A stretch of 64,000 bases of DNA. Source: GWF2-38-69 sp965228125 (GTDB lineage: Bacteria > Verrucomicrobiota > Lentisphaeria > Victivallales > GWF2-38-69). Under the pieces are notes generated by a model. That model was not told the DNA's origin. It did not search any database and worked only from the letters and a program-made list of their open reading frames with translations. Of the stretch, positions 42,782 to 50,513 are shown in pieces (within the stretch, counting starts at the first letter, position 1; each line of letters starts with the position of its first letter). The stretch is taken from assembly GCA_965228125.1 (NCBI GenBank), contig OZ245791.1, forward strand, positions 2,790,001 to 2,854,000, read 5' to 3'. The position numbers and the translations under genes are program-made.

Positions 42782-44014
42782 TTATTTACTCTGTCCGGCA
42801 AGAGTCAGGATATTTAGAATGGTTTCAACCGCCTTTTCCATGGATTCAAATACCACATACTCATAGCGCCCGTGGCAATTGTGATAACCTGCAAATATGT
42901 TAGGGCAGGGTAACCCCATATAAGAAAGCCTAGCACCGTCAGTACCGCCTCTGATCGGTGCGACACGAGGTTCCACACCCGCTTTGATTACGGCTTTCTT
43001 TGCCAAATCCACGATGTACATGATTGGTTCGAGTTTATTCCTCATATTGTAATACTGGTCTTTGATCTCGAGAGTAATTATTTCGCTTTTGTATTGAGAA
43101 TTTAGGAATGACACAATATCATAGAGTTTCTTTTTTCTGCTTTCAAATTTTTCTTTATCATGGTCACGGATGATGTATTCCATAGAAGTTTCATCTACTG
43201 TTCCTTTGAATTGAGTCATCAGAAAAAAACCTTCGTACTTTTCCGTATATTCAGGGCGTTCGGCAGATGGTAAAAGGTCGTTGATTTTCTGCCCGATAAG
43301 GATGGAATTTATCATCTTGTTTTTGGCTTCGCCGGGGTGGACATTGCACCCCTGTATTTTGATTTTTGCAGCGGCAGCATTGAAGTTTTCAAACTCTACT
43401 TCACCGATTTTACTGCCGTCAATAGTGTAGGCAAAGTCTGCGCCGAAATACCTTACATCAAATTTGTCTGCGCCGCGGCCTATTTCTTCATCAGGAGTAA
43501 ATCCTATTTTAATAGTACCATGTTTGGATTCAGGATGTTCTTTGAAATAATGCAATACTTCCATGATTTCAGCTACACCCGCTTTGTCATCCGCTCCAAG
43601 CAAAGTGTTTCCATCTGTCGTAATCAGGGTTTTTCCGATATAGTCTTTTAACTCGGGAAAGTTTTTTGGAGAAAGTATAATGTTTTTTTCTTTATTCAAT
43701 ATTATGTCATTACCATCGTAATTCTCAACCAACTGTGGGTTGACTCCTTCTCCTGTCATATCCGGAGAGGTATCCATGTGAGCGATTAGCCCGATAATAG
43801 GATACTTATCATTGCTGTTAGAATTGAGTGTTCCGTAGAGATAACAGTTATCATCCAGTTTTATATCAGTCAATCCGAGTTCTTTGAGCTCTTTTTCGAG
43901 AATTTTTGCCAGGTCAAATTGTTTTTGAGTGCTTGGATAAGTTTGAGAAGATGGATCTGAGCAGGTGTCGATTTTCGCATATCGGATAAAGTTTTCCAGA
44001 AGTCTCTTATTCAT
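42782..44014 (-). CDS. pepT: peptidase T (tripeptide aminopeptidase)
   Basis: A 410-residue M20 zinc peptidase that removes the N-terminal residue from tripeptides. Metal and catalytic motifs are present: IGLIAHMDTSPD, TTDGNTLLGADDKAGVAEIM, GFTPDEEIGRGADKFDV and RGGTDGARLSYMGLPCPN, then AGYHNCHGRYEYV. Length is as in the family. It overlaps the MobB-MobA gene by four bases (ATGA), an operon without an obvious functional link. Confidence 0.95.
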   Translation of the reverse strand: MNKRLLENFIRYAKIDTCSDPSSQTYPSTQKQFDLAKILEKELKELGLTDIKLDDNCYLYGTLNSNSNDKYPIIGLIAHMDTSPDMTGEGVNPQLVENYDGNDIILNKEKNIILSPKNFPELKDYIGKTLITTDGNTLLGADDKAGVAEIMEVLHYFKEHPESKHGTIKIGFTPDEEIGRGADKFDVRYFGADFAYTIDGSKIGEVEFENFNAAAAKIKIQGCNVHPGEAKNKMINSILIGQKINDLLPSAERPEYTEKYEGFFLMTQFKGTVDETSMEYIIRDHDKEKFESRKKKLYDIVSFLNSQYKSEIITLEIKDQYYNMRNKLEPIMYIVDLAKKAVIKAGVEPRVAPIRGGTDGARLSYMGLPCPNIFAGYHNCHGRYEYVVFESMEKAVETILNILTLAGQSK

Positions 44015-45165
44015 AACAGCGTCCTCGTGTTAAAGTTGTTTACAAAATGCTTATAATCCTCCCTAGTATTAATATTAAAGAAACTAGAATCTGTTTCCAT
44101 ATATTTAACTCTTATTTTCTTAAAGAGGGCCCTTATTTGTTTTGAGGTTGTAAGGGTTTCAGCTATTGCGGGCAAAGCGTTTTTGTCATAGACGGCAAAA
44201 AGCGGTTCAATCATTCCGTCGTTATGGATTGGGATAACGACATCAAATTCCTTTGATGCGTTTAATAGTCTGTATACCAGGTTAGTGTCGATTACAGGCA
44301 CATCGCATGCGATAATGAAAGTTTTTTGCGTTTCCGATTTCAAGAGAGAACTGTAAATACCCATCAGGGGGCCGTGTTCCTCTTTAGAATCTTTTATAAT
44401 AGGAAGTTTCAGATAAGAGAGTTCATTGGACTTATTTGAACTTATCAGGATTTTATCGAACATCGGAGAAATTTGTCTGATAAGGCTTTCTATCATTGGC
44501 AAACCATTGATAGAAAGCTTTATCTTATCTTGGCCCATTCTCGAACTTTTACCACCTGCGAGAATAATACAGGTGGCATCTGTCTTGAAAGACCATTTTC
44601 CGCTGGCAAATGATAGTTTGCCAATATCAAAATCAAAGCCTTGTTCAATAGAAATCAGATTGACATTTTTATCTGCATGATGTTCCACATTCCTGCATGA
44701 CTTTTTAACAGCATGGTTGTTTAGGCGATTCAGTATGAAGAAAAGACCGGGACTGAGAACTGTCCTTAGGCTGTTTGATTCGCATACTACAGGGATATTT
44801 CTACCAAAGGTTGATTCTATTTTTTCCAAAAGCGACGAAGCTCCATTTTCAAGCGCTCTTTCTCTTGCTCTAAGCCAAAAAACAGCATCTGCGCCAGCTC
44901 TGAGCATTCTTGATGTATCTTTTGAATTGGAAGAGTCCGTTTCCTGTGTCAGGCAGAAATCGCCCTGAAGCGATGAGCAAACTCCGCACCCTTTGCCACC
45001 CCTTGGACAGGTGCCATGATTGTCGTCCTGAATTGTGGTGACTTTTACCCCGATTACTTTCTGTCCGGTTGAAGAGGTTTGTTTTATCAGAGAACAGGCG
45101 AATTCAGTTTTTCCGACATTTCTGTCTGCTGCTCCGATCAGGAATACATTTTCAGAATTTAACAT
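44011..45165 (-). CDS. MobB-MobA fusion, molybdopterin-guanine dinucleotide synthesis
   Basis: A 384-residue two-domain protein. Residues 1-190 are a MobB-like P-loop domain (FLIGAADRNVGKTEFACSL) carrying a cysteine cluster (CPRGGKGCGVC at 53-63). Residues about 197-384 are MobA, the GTP:molybdopterin guanylyltransferase (LAGGKSSRMGQDK at 202-214, HGPLMGIYSSLLKS, IIACDVPVIDTNLV). MobA attaches GMP to molybdopterin for enzymes such as DMSO reductase or formate dehydrogenase. No moa or moe genes are nearby. The cysteine cluster is unusual for MobB and could bind a metal. Confidence 0.82.
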   Translation of the reverse strand: MLNSENVFLIGAADRNVGKTEFACSLIKQTSSTGQKVIGVKVTTIQDDNHGTCPRGGKGCGVCSSLQGDFCLTQETDSSNSKDTSRMLRAGADAVFWLRARERALENGASSLLEKIESTFGRNIPVVCESNSLRTVLSPGLFFILNRLNNHAVKKSCRNVEHHADKNVNLISIEQGFDFDIGKLSFASGKWSFKTDATCIILAGGKSSRMGQDKIKLSINGLPMIESLIRQISPMFDKILISSNKSNELSYLKLPIIKDSKEEHGPLMGIYSSLLKSETQKTFIIACDVPVIDTNLVYRLLNASKEFDVVIPIHNDGMIEPLFAVYDKNALPAIAETLTTSKQIRALFKKIRVKYMETDSSFFNINTREDYKHFVNNFNTRTLL

Positions 45166-45811
45166 GGTTGTTCAGTCCTAGAAGGCCTTTAAGGTCAGAC
45201 ACCCTGCTGAAAGTGACAGCTCCAGCATCCTTTAGTATTTTTTTGTCGGTTCGTTCGCAATATCCAAAAACATCCATACCCGCAGAGATAGCGGCGCTTA
45301 CGCCGTGTGGGGTATCTTCAATAACGACACAATTTTCTGGATTAGCATTCATTTTTTTCGCGGCATAGAGAAATAGGTCAGGAAAGGGTTTTGGGCGTTC
45401 TACCATTGAACTGGAAAATATCTTTCCTTTGAATTTCGGGAGCAAACCTGTAACTTCCAATGCTTTGTAGATTTTATTTTCAGGAGCATTGGAAGCGACA
45501 CAGAAATCCTCAAAGTTCAAAAGGGAAATTATATCTTCAATGCCTTCTACAGTCTTTAATTCCTTTTCATAGGCTTCAAAAGCGAGTTTATCGAATAGTT
45601 CAAAGAGGTTTTTCTGAGGTTTCATCCCAGTTCTTTCTTCCAATAAAACCAGACAATCTTTGTCTGATCGGCCAGTGAACATCTTTTCGCATTCATCGTA
45701 AGAGAGGCTATATCCAAGCTTTTTTAACAGATCAGCAAAAATCCTGTTAGCTATTGGCTCGCTATCAACAATAACTCCATCGCAGTCAAAAATTACTAAA
45801 TCGTATTTCAT
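45152..45811 (-). CDS. HAD-superfamily phosphatase (beta-phosphoglucomutase / GPH type)
   Basis: A 219-residue HAD enzyme with an alpha-helical cap. Motif I is VIFDCDGVIVDSEPIANR, motif II CVASNAPENKIYKAL, motif III VERPKPFPDLFLYAAKK, and motif IV CVVIEDTPHGVSAAISAGM. Sugar phosphates are likely substrates (phosphoglucomutase or 2-deoxyglucose-6-phosphatase types). It overlaps the MobB-MobA gene by 14 bases. Confidence 0.88.
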   Translation of the reverse strand: MKYDLVIFDCDGVIVDSEPIANRIFADLLKKLGYSLSYDECEKMFTGRSDKDCLVLLEERTGMKPQKNLFELFDKLAFEAYEKELKTVEGIEDIISLLNFEDFCVASNAPENKIYKALEVTGLLPKFKGKIFSSSMVERPKPFPDLFLYAAKKMNANPENCVVIEDTPHGVSAAISAGMDVFGYCERTDKKILKDAGAVTFSRVSDLKGLLGLNNHVKF

Positions 45812-45924
45812 TCAATTATCCTGTTTTTTAGTAAACATTAGTATAAAGCATCTTCAAAAATGAAATAGTTTTGCTTAGAATATTATAATCACTAATAACC
45901 TATAATTAAATAAGGGAATGAACA

Positions 45925-46827
45925 ATGAATATTCTTAGTTTTGACATTGGCGGCACTTCGATAAAATATGGAGTAGTAGATAGAAACGGAACAATTGTTC
46001 ATAAAGACAGTGTTAAAACACCTGATGCTGACTGCAAAAACGCTATTCCTGCTCTGATAATAAATATCTTTCAGAAACTTCCCAAAGATCATAAGATAGG
46101 TGCTATAGGAATAAGTACAGCAGGATTGATAGACAGTGAAAAAGGCATCGTAACTCTCAGTGCTAACCTTCCGGGGTATACCGGCTGTAAACTCAAGGAT
46201 AAGATAGAGCCAAAGACGGGCGTAAAAGTTTTTGTGGAGAATGACGCAAACTGTGCGGCTCTCGGGGAAATGTGGAAAGGAGCAGGACAGAATAGCAAAT
46301 TTATAGTATTCCTTACTTTAGGCACAGGCGTGGGCGGTGCTTGTATCCTGAATGAAAAACTTTACAAAGGCTTTCATGGTTTTGCAGGGGAATTTGCCAG
46401 ATTAGCAGGTAACAGCAGTATTTTGGAGAAGAAAGAGCGAACAGATTTTCTTTTTGATAAAACAGCGTCAACCAGCTCTTTGGTCAGTAGATACCAAAAA
46501 CTAAAGGGAGAAACCATCAATGGCCTTGAGTTAATGAACAAAGTGAAATACAAAGAAGAAACCGCCTTAAAAATATATGATGATTTTATAGATTCCTTAT
46601 GCGGTGGATTAGATACAGTAGTATCATTGTTTGATCCTGAAGTAATAGTAGTCGGCGGCGGGATTTCGGCACAGGGTGATTTTTTCTTTTCCCATCTTAA
46701 CAAAGTATTTCAGCAGTACATTCCAAAAGGATATGAAGATGTTCTGATAAAGAAAGCTATTCTTGAGAATGATGCCGGCATTTATGGCGCTGCATATATC
46801 TGCCATCATAAGGATTACGTAGTATAA
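45925..46827 (+). CDS. ROK-family sugar kinase
   Basis: A 300-residue kinase. The ATP loop is SFDIGGTSIKYGVVD at the start. The sugar site includes GISTAGLIDSEKGIVTLSAN, FVENDANCAALGEMWKGAGQ with the catalytic Asp, and the phosphate loop FLTLGTGVGGACILN. The zinc-binding CxCGxxGC motif of many ROK proteins is absent (AGNSSILEKKER instead), a known minority state. It could phosphorylate glucose, ManNAc or GlcNAc, which would suit the hexosaminidase genes at 34-38 kb, but that link is inferred. A GGGAATGAAC box precedes the ATG. Confidence 0.85.
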   Translation: MNILSFDIGGTSIKYGVVDRNGTIVHKDSVKTPDADCKNAIPALIINIFQKLPKDHKIGAIGISTAGLIDSEKGIVTLSANLPGYTGCKLKDKIEPKTGVKVFVENDANCAALGEMWKGAGQNSKFIVFLTLGTGVGGACILNEKLYKGFHGFAGEFARLAGNSSILEKKERTDFLFDKTASTSSLVSRYQKLKGETINGLELMNKVKYKEETALKIYDDFIDSLCGGLDTVVSLFDPEVIVVGGGISAQGDFFFSHLNKVFQQYIPKGYEDVLIKKAILENDAGIYGAAYICHHKDYVV

Positions 46828-46856
46828 ACTTATAGAACACAAGAGAACTAAACAAT

Positions 46857-47258
46857 ATGAGGTATTTTAGAAAGATTCTTTTTATTTTGTTGACAATATT
46901 TGCTGCATTAGGATTTGTTTCATGCAGCACGTATGATATATCAAAAAAAACAGAAGATCAGGTACTTGCACAAGGGCAACCTGAGTCAATAGCCCACATA
47001 AATGCCAGAATTACAGGATACTATCTTTTTAATACCGTGCCTCTGATTACTGGTGACCCCAAAAAAGAGAAAGGAGCTGTTTTTTTTACGGATACAGTAT
47101 TTCCTGATAATTCTGTAGACATGCTGACACGAAAAGCCTCAGAATTAGGGGCTACAAACGTATCTGATATAACTCTGAGACATTTGGAAAAAGGGTCTTT
47201 TTCTTTATGGATTATTTGGGTCAGGACTTCGGAAGCAACAGGTAATGCAGTCAAATAG
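46857..47258 (+). CDS. lipoprotein, paralogue 1
   Basis: A 133-residue lipoprotein: signal peptide with lipobox LGFVSC (Cys at about residue 23), then a soluble domain with INARITGYYLFNTVPLITGD and SELGATNVSDITLRHL. The GYYLFxxxPLITGDP motif and the ASELGATN helix are shared with the next protein and with YbjQ-like or TRL-like envelope lipoproteins. It should be membrane-anchored. Function unknown. It is followed 13 bases later by its paralogue. Confidence 0.7.
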   Translation: MRYFRKILFILLTIFAALGFVSCSTYDISKKTEDQVLAQGQPESIAHINARITGYYLFNTVPLITGDPKKEKGAVFFTDTVFPDNSVDMLTRKASELGATNVSDITLRHLEKGSFSLWIIWVRTSEATGNAVK

Positions 47259-47271
47259 AGGGAGTAGATAT

Positions 47272-47670
47272 ATGTGTAAAATTTTAAATTGGACTATTTT
47301 AGCTATAATTCTTGTTCTAATTACAGGTTGTTCCAGCGTCAAGGTCGGAAACAAATACAATAATATGAAGGTTTCTGAATCTGCCGGAACTCCTTTAGGA
47401 AGTATTGTTTCGGCTAATTCAGGCTGCTATATGTTGGCTTTCATTCCTATTGTAACGGGAGACTCCCTCAATCCTGACGGACTACATTATTTTTCGGACA
47501 AAGTATTGGTAGGAGAAGCTTTCGAGGCACTGGTCAAAAAGTCTAAGGAAATGGGTGCGACTGAAACACTTGATGTGTCTTCCGATGTTACATGGGAACC
47601 GATGCTTCCATTCGGATTTTGCATTTTTTGGGAAAAATATGTTCAAGTCTCTGGAAATGCCATAAAGTAA
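47272..47670 (+). CDS. lipoprotein, paralogue 2
   Basis: A 132-residue lipoprotein from the ATG at 47272, chosen because AGAGGGAG precedes it and the signal peptide (ILNWTILAIILVLITGC) begins there. The mature part has GCYMLAFIPIVTGDSLNPDG and KEMGATETLDVSSDV, parallel to the upstream protein, so the pair arose by duplication. It ends one base before the threonine aldolase gene. Confidence 0.7.
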   Translation: MCKILNWTILAIILVLITGCSSVKVGNKYNNMKVSESAGTPLGSIVSANSGCYMLAFIPIVTGDSLNPDGLHYFSDKVLVGEAFEALVKKSKEMGATETLDVSSDVTWEPMLPFGFCIFWEKYVQVSGNAIK

Positions 47671-47671
47671 T

Positions 47672-48712
47672 ATGAAATCTTTCTTAAGCGATAATTGTTC
47701 AGGGATTCTTTCGGATGTATTGAATGCGATAGCTGATGTTAATAAGGAGCATTCTCTCCCATACGGTGCTGATGAGCTTACCTTGAAACTGGAAGAAAAA
47801 GTTAAGGAGCTTTTCTGCTGTGATCTTCTGAAGGTTTTTCCTGTTTGTTCAGGAACAGCAGCAAACATAGTAGCTCTTGCTTCAGTTCTTCATTCCTACG
47901 AAGGTGTTATTTGTGCGGACAGTGCCCATATAAATACGTTTGAATGTGGTTCTTTGGAAGCACTCACAGGAGCAAAAATTCTTCCGAGCCCAAATCAGAA
48001 TGGCAAATTGAATGCCAGTTTATCTGAGAAATACCTTGAGCAGTTGGGCGATGAACACTGTGTACAGCCTAGAATTGTCTCTATTTCCCAGACCACTGAA
48101 TTCGGAACGGTTTACACTCTGGATGAACTCAGAAATATATCGGAGTTTGCCCACAAAAATGATTTGCTCTTACATGTGGACGGAGCGAGACTGTCGAATG
48201 CTTTGGTTGCTTTAAACTCTACACTTGAAGACATGGTCACAAAGTCAGGAGTTGATCTGCTTTCTTTTGGCGGAACAAAAAATGGCCTTTTGGCTGGCGA
48301 TTTGATAATTTCCTTCAATGAAAAAGCATCTAAAAAAATGAGATTTGTCAGGAAACAGTTTGGGCATCTTCTGTCTAAGATGAGGTTTGTTTCAGCTCAA
48401 TTTCTTGCGTATCTGAAAGATGACTTGTATATGAAAACGGCGGGGCAGTCCAATTGCATGGCAAAATATTTTGAGTTAAAACTCAAGGAATTTGGTTTTG
48501 TGGACATAATTTATCCAGTTGATTCAAACATGCTGTTTGTTAAATTACCTGTTTCGATTACCAATGATCTGGCAGGGAAATATTCATTTCATATTTTTGA
48601 TACGAAAAATAATGTAGCCAGGTTCGTTACAGCTTTCGACACATCCAAAAAGGATATAGACGACTTTATAAACGAAATTTCTTTGTTATCCAAACAAAAG
48701 AAGATAAGATGA
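47672..48712 (+). CDS. ltaE: low-specificity L-threonine aldolase
   Basis: A 346-residue PLP enzyme, fold type I. VCSGTAANIVALASVL, then VICADSAHINTFECGSLEAL, LLLHVDGARLSNALVAL (Asp170) and LLSFGGTKNGLLAGD with the PLP lysine at Lys203. It cleaves threonine to glycine and acetaldehyde. It overlaps the following ABC permease gene by four bases (ATGA), so it is translated with it. In cobamide producers a threonine-derived linker is used, but this gene alone does not prove that. Confidence 0.88.
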   Translation: MKSFLSDNCSGILSDVLNAIADVNKEHSLPYGADELTLKLEEKVKELFCCDLLKVFPVCSGTAANIVALASVLHSYEGVICADSAHINTFECGSLEALTGAKILPSPNQNGKLNASLSEKYLEQLGDEHCVQPRIVSISQTTEFGTVYTLDELRNISEFAHKNDLLLHVDGARLSNALVALNSTLEDMVTKSGVDLLSFGGTKNGLLAGDLIISFNEKASKKMRFVRKQFGHLLSKMRFVSAQFLAYLKDDLYMKTAGQSNCMAKYFELKLKEFGFVDIIYPVDSNMLFVKLPVSITNDLAGKYSFHIFDTKNNVARFVTAFDTSKKDIDDFINEISLLSKQKKIR

Positions 48713-49695
48713 GTATGTTTTATAAAAAATTCAGGAAAATCAACTTATTTGTAATCTTTATTTTGTCTCTTCTTATAGTCTTTGCGTCACTTTCTTGCGG
48801 AAGTATTTATATAAATATATTTAGTTATTTTTCGCTTGAGCCTTTGATGAAGGAGATTGTCATCATGCGGCTGATGGAAGCAATAATTGCTTTCACTGTA
48901 GGCGGGGCTCTTTCTGTGGCAGGAGCAGGGTATCAGGCAATACTGCGAAATGTACTGGCTGAACCTTTTATCCTAGGTATCAGCGGAGGCGCAAGTGTAG
49001 GAGCGGCATTTGCCATTGTCATGGGAGTTTCTTTTCTGGGTTTTTTTACGCTTCCTGGCTTTGCCTTCCTAGGGGCTTTGGTTGTGCTTAGCCTTGTCCT
49101 TCTGATGTCCAAAGGCGATGGCATAGAGTATTCGAGCAATATTATACTGAGCGGAGTCATATTAAGTACAATTACTTCCAGTATTCTGATGTTCATTATA
49201 AGCTATCTCAACATGAGTCAGCTTAACAGCATTACATGGTGGCTTTTGGGAAATCTGGAACCGGAAAACTGGTCGTTGACAATACTTGCAGTCGTGATTG
49301 TTTTTGTCGGCAGCTTTATCCTCTATCTCTACGGGAGAGAGATTAATGCATGCTCCATGGGAGAAGAGGTGGGTTACTATCTTGGCATATCACCTGTAAA
49401 ACTTGCCGTTCTGGTTCTGGGTATTTCGTCCCTCATGACTGCATGTGTCGTATCTATTTCAGGGATAATTGGTTTTGTAGGTCTTATCATTCCGCATATC
49501 GTTAGAAAATTTATTGGGGCTGATCACAGGAAGCTTATTCCTTTTTCCCTGGTTTGCGGCGGACTGTACCTAGTTTTTTGCGACACTCTGGCAAGAACTG
49601 TTTTAAGCCCCCAGATTCTTCCTGTCGGAGTAGTAACCGCTATGATAGGCGGGCCTATTTTTTTATGGATACTAAATAGAAGACTTAAATCATAA
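48709..49695 (+). CDS. FecCD/BtuC-family ABC transporter permease
   Basis: A 328-residue permease with about nine or ten TM segments. GAGYQAILRNVLAEPFILGI, then ISGGASVGAAFAI and the cytoplasmic coupling loop region GEEVGYYLGISPVKLAVLVL and GIIGFVGLIIPHIVRKFIGA are the classic FecCD marks. It imports iron-siderophore, haem or cobalamin. The ATPase follows; the solute-binding protein is not in the neighbourhood. Confidence 0.92.
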   Translation: MSMFYKKFRKINLFVIFILSLLIVFASLSCGSIYINIFSYFSLEPLMKEIVIMRLMEAIIAFTVGGALSVAGAGYQAILRNVLAEPFILGISGGASVGAAFAIVMGVSFLGFFTLPGFAFLGALVVLSLVLLMSKGDGIEYSSNIILSGVILSTITSSILMFIISYLNMSQLNSITWWLLGNLEPENWSLTILAVVIVFVGSFILYLYGREINACSMGEEVGYYLGISPVKLAVLVLGISSLMTACVVSISGIIGFVGLIIPHIVRKFIGADHRKLIPFSLVCGGLYLVFCDTLARTVLSPQILPVGVVTAMIGGPIFLWILNRRLKS

Positions 49696-49706
49696 AGGCA
49701 TCAATA

Positions 49707-50498
49707 GTGGGTACAATTGTCGAAAATATTCCGATGTTAAGGCTTGAAGAGGTGAGTTTTTCATATCCCAATGCAGATAAGGTTCTGGATAATTTCAGTT
49801 TATCTGTAAAAAAGGGAGAATTTCTGGGCATAATCGGGCCGAGCGGTGCAGGAAAGACTACGGTTTTCAGAATATTGTCAGGTTATTTAAAGGCACAGGC
49901 AGGAAAAATTTATGTTAAAGAAAAAGCATTGAAAACCCTTTCTCATTCCGAACGGTCGAGAGCTATGGCGCTTGTGCCGCAGGGAATCTTTACAGCCTTA
50001 CCTTATACAGTTTGGCAGATAGTTGAAATGGGCAGGGTCTCCAGAAGCTCCAGAATATCGGGGTTAACACCTCAGGATATTGATACGGTGAAAGAAGCTT
50101 TGAATTATGTCAAGATGTACAAATACTCAGCCAGATTTTTTAATAGTCTCAGCGGAGGAGAAAAACAGAGAGTTTTGATTGCTATGGCGTTGGCTCAGGA
50201 TCCCGAAATATTGCTGCTGGACGAACCTACTGCTTCGCTTGATATCGGACTTAAATCTCATCTGATGACACTTCTTAGGAAGTTAAATCATGAAAAGGGA
50301 ATAACTATTGCTGTAATATCGCATGACATTCAGTTGGCCGCCGCATTCTGTGATAGGCTTGTTATGATTAAAAATGGTAAAATAGTTTCACATGGCAAGG
50401 TGAACGAGGTACTCAAATCTGATATAATCAGCGATGTGTATTCATGTAACGCAGAGGTATTTGAGTACAGAAATAAGTTGTTTATTGAAACTAAGTAA
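49707..50498 (+). CDS. FecE/BtuD-type ABC transporter ATPase
   Basis: A 263-residue ATPase. Walker A is GPSGAGKTT, Q-loop LVPQGIFTALPYTV, signature NSLSGGEKQRVLIAMALAQD, Walker B EILLLDEPTASLD, H-loop VISHD. It starts with GTG at 49707; an ATG at 49734 is an alternative. It pairs with the FecCD permease just upstream as a metallophore or cobalamin importer. Confidence 0.92.
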   Translation: MGTIVENIPMLRLEEVSFSYPNADKVLDNFSLSVKKGEFLGIIGPSGAGKTTVFRILSGYLKAQAGKIYVKEKALKTLSHSERSRAMALVPQGIFTALPYTVWQIVEMGRVSRSSRISGLTPQDIDTVKEALNYVKMYKYSARFFNSLSGGEKQRVLIAMALAQDPEILLLDEPTASLDIGLKSHLMTLLRKLNHEKGITIAVISHDIQLAAAFCDRLVMIKNGKIVSHGKVNEVLKSDIISDVYSCNAEVFEYRNKLFIETK

Positions 50499-50513
50499 TT
50501 AGTAAGGTAAGGC

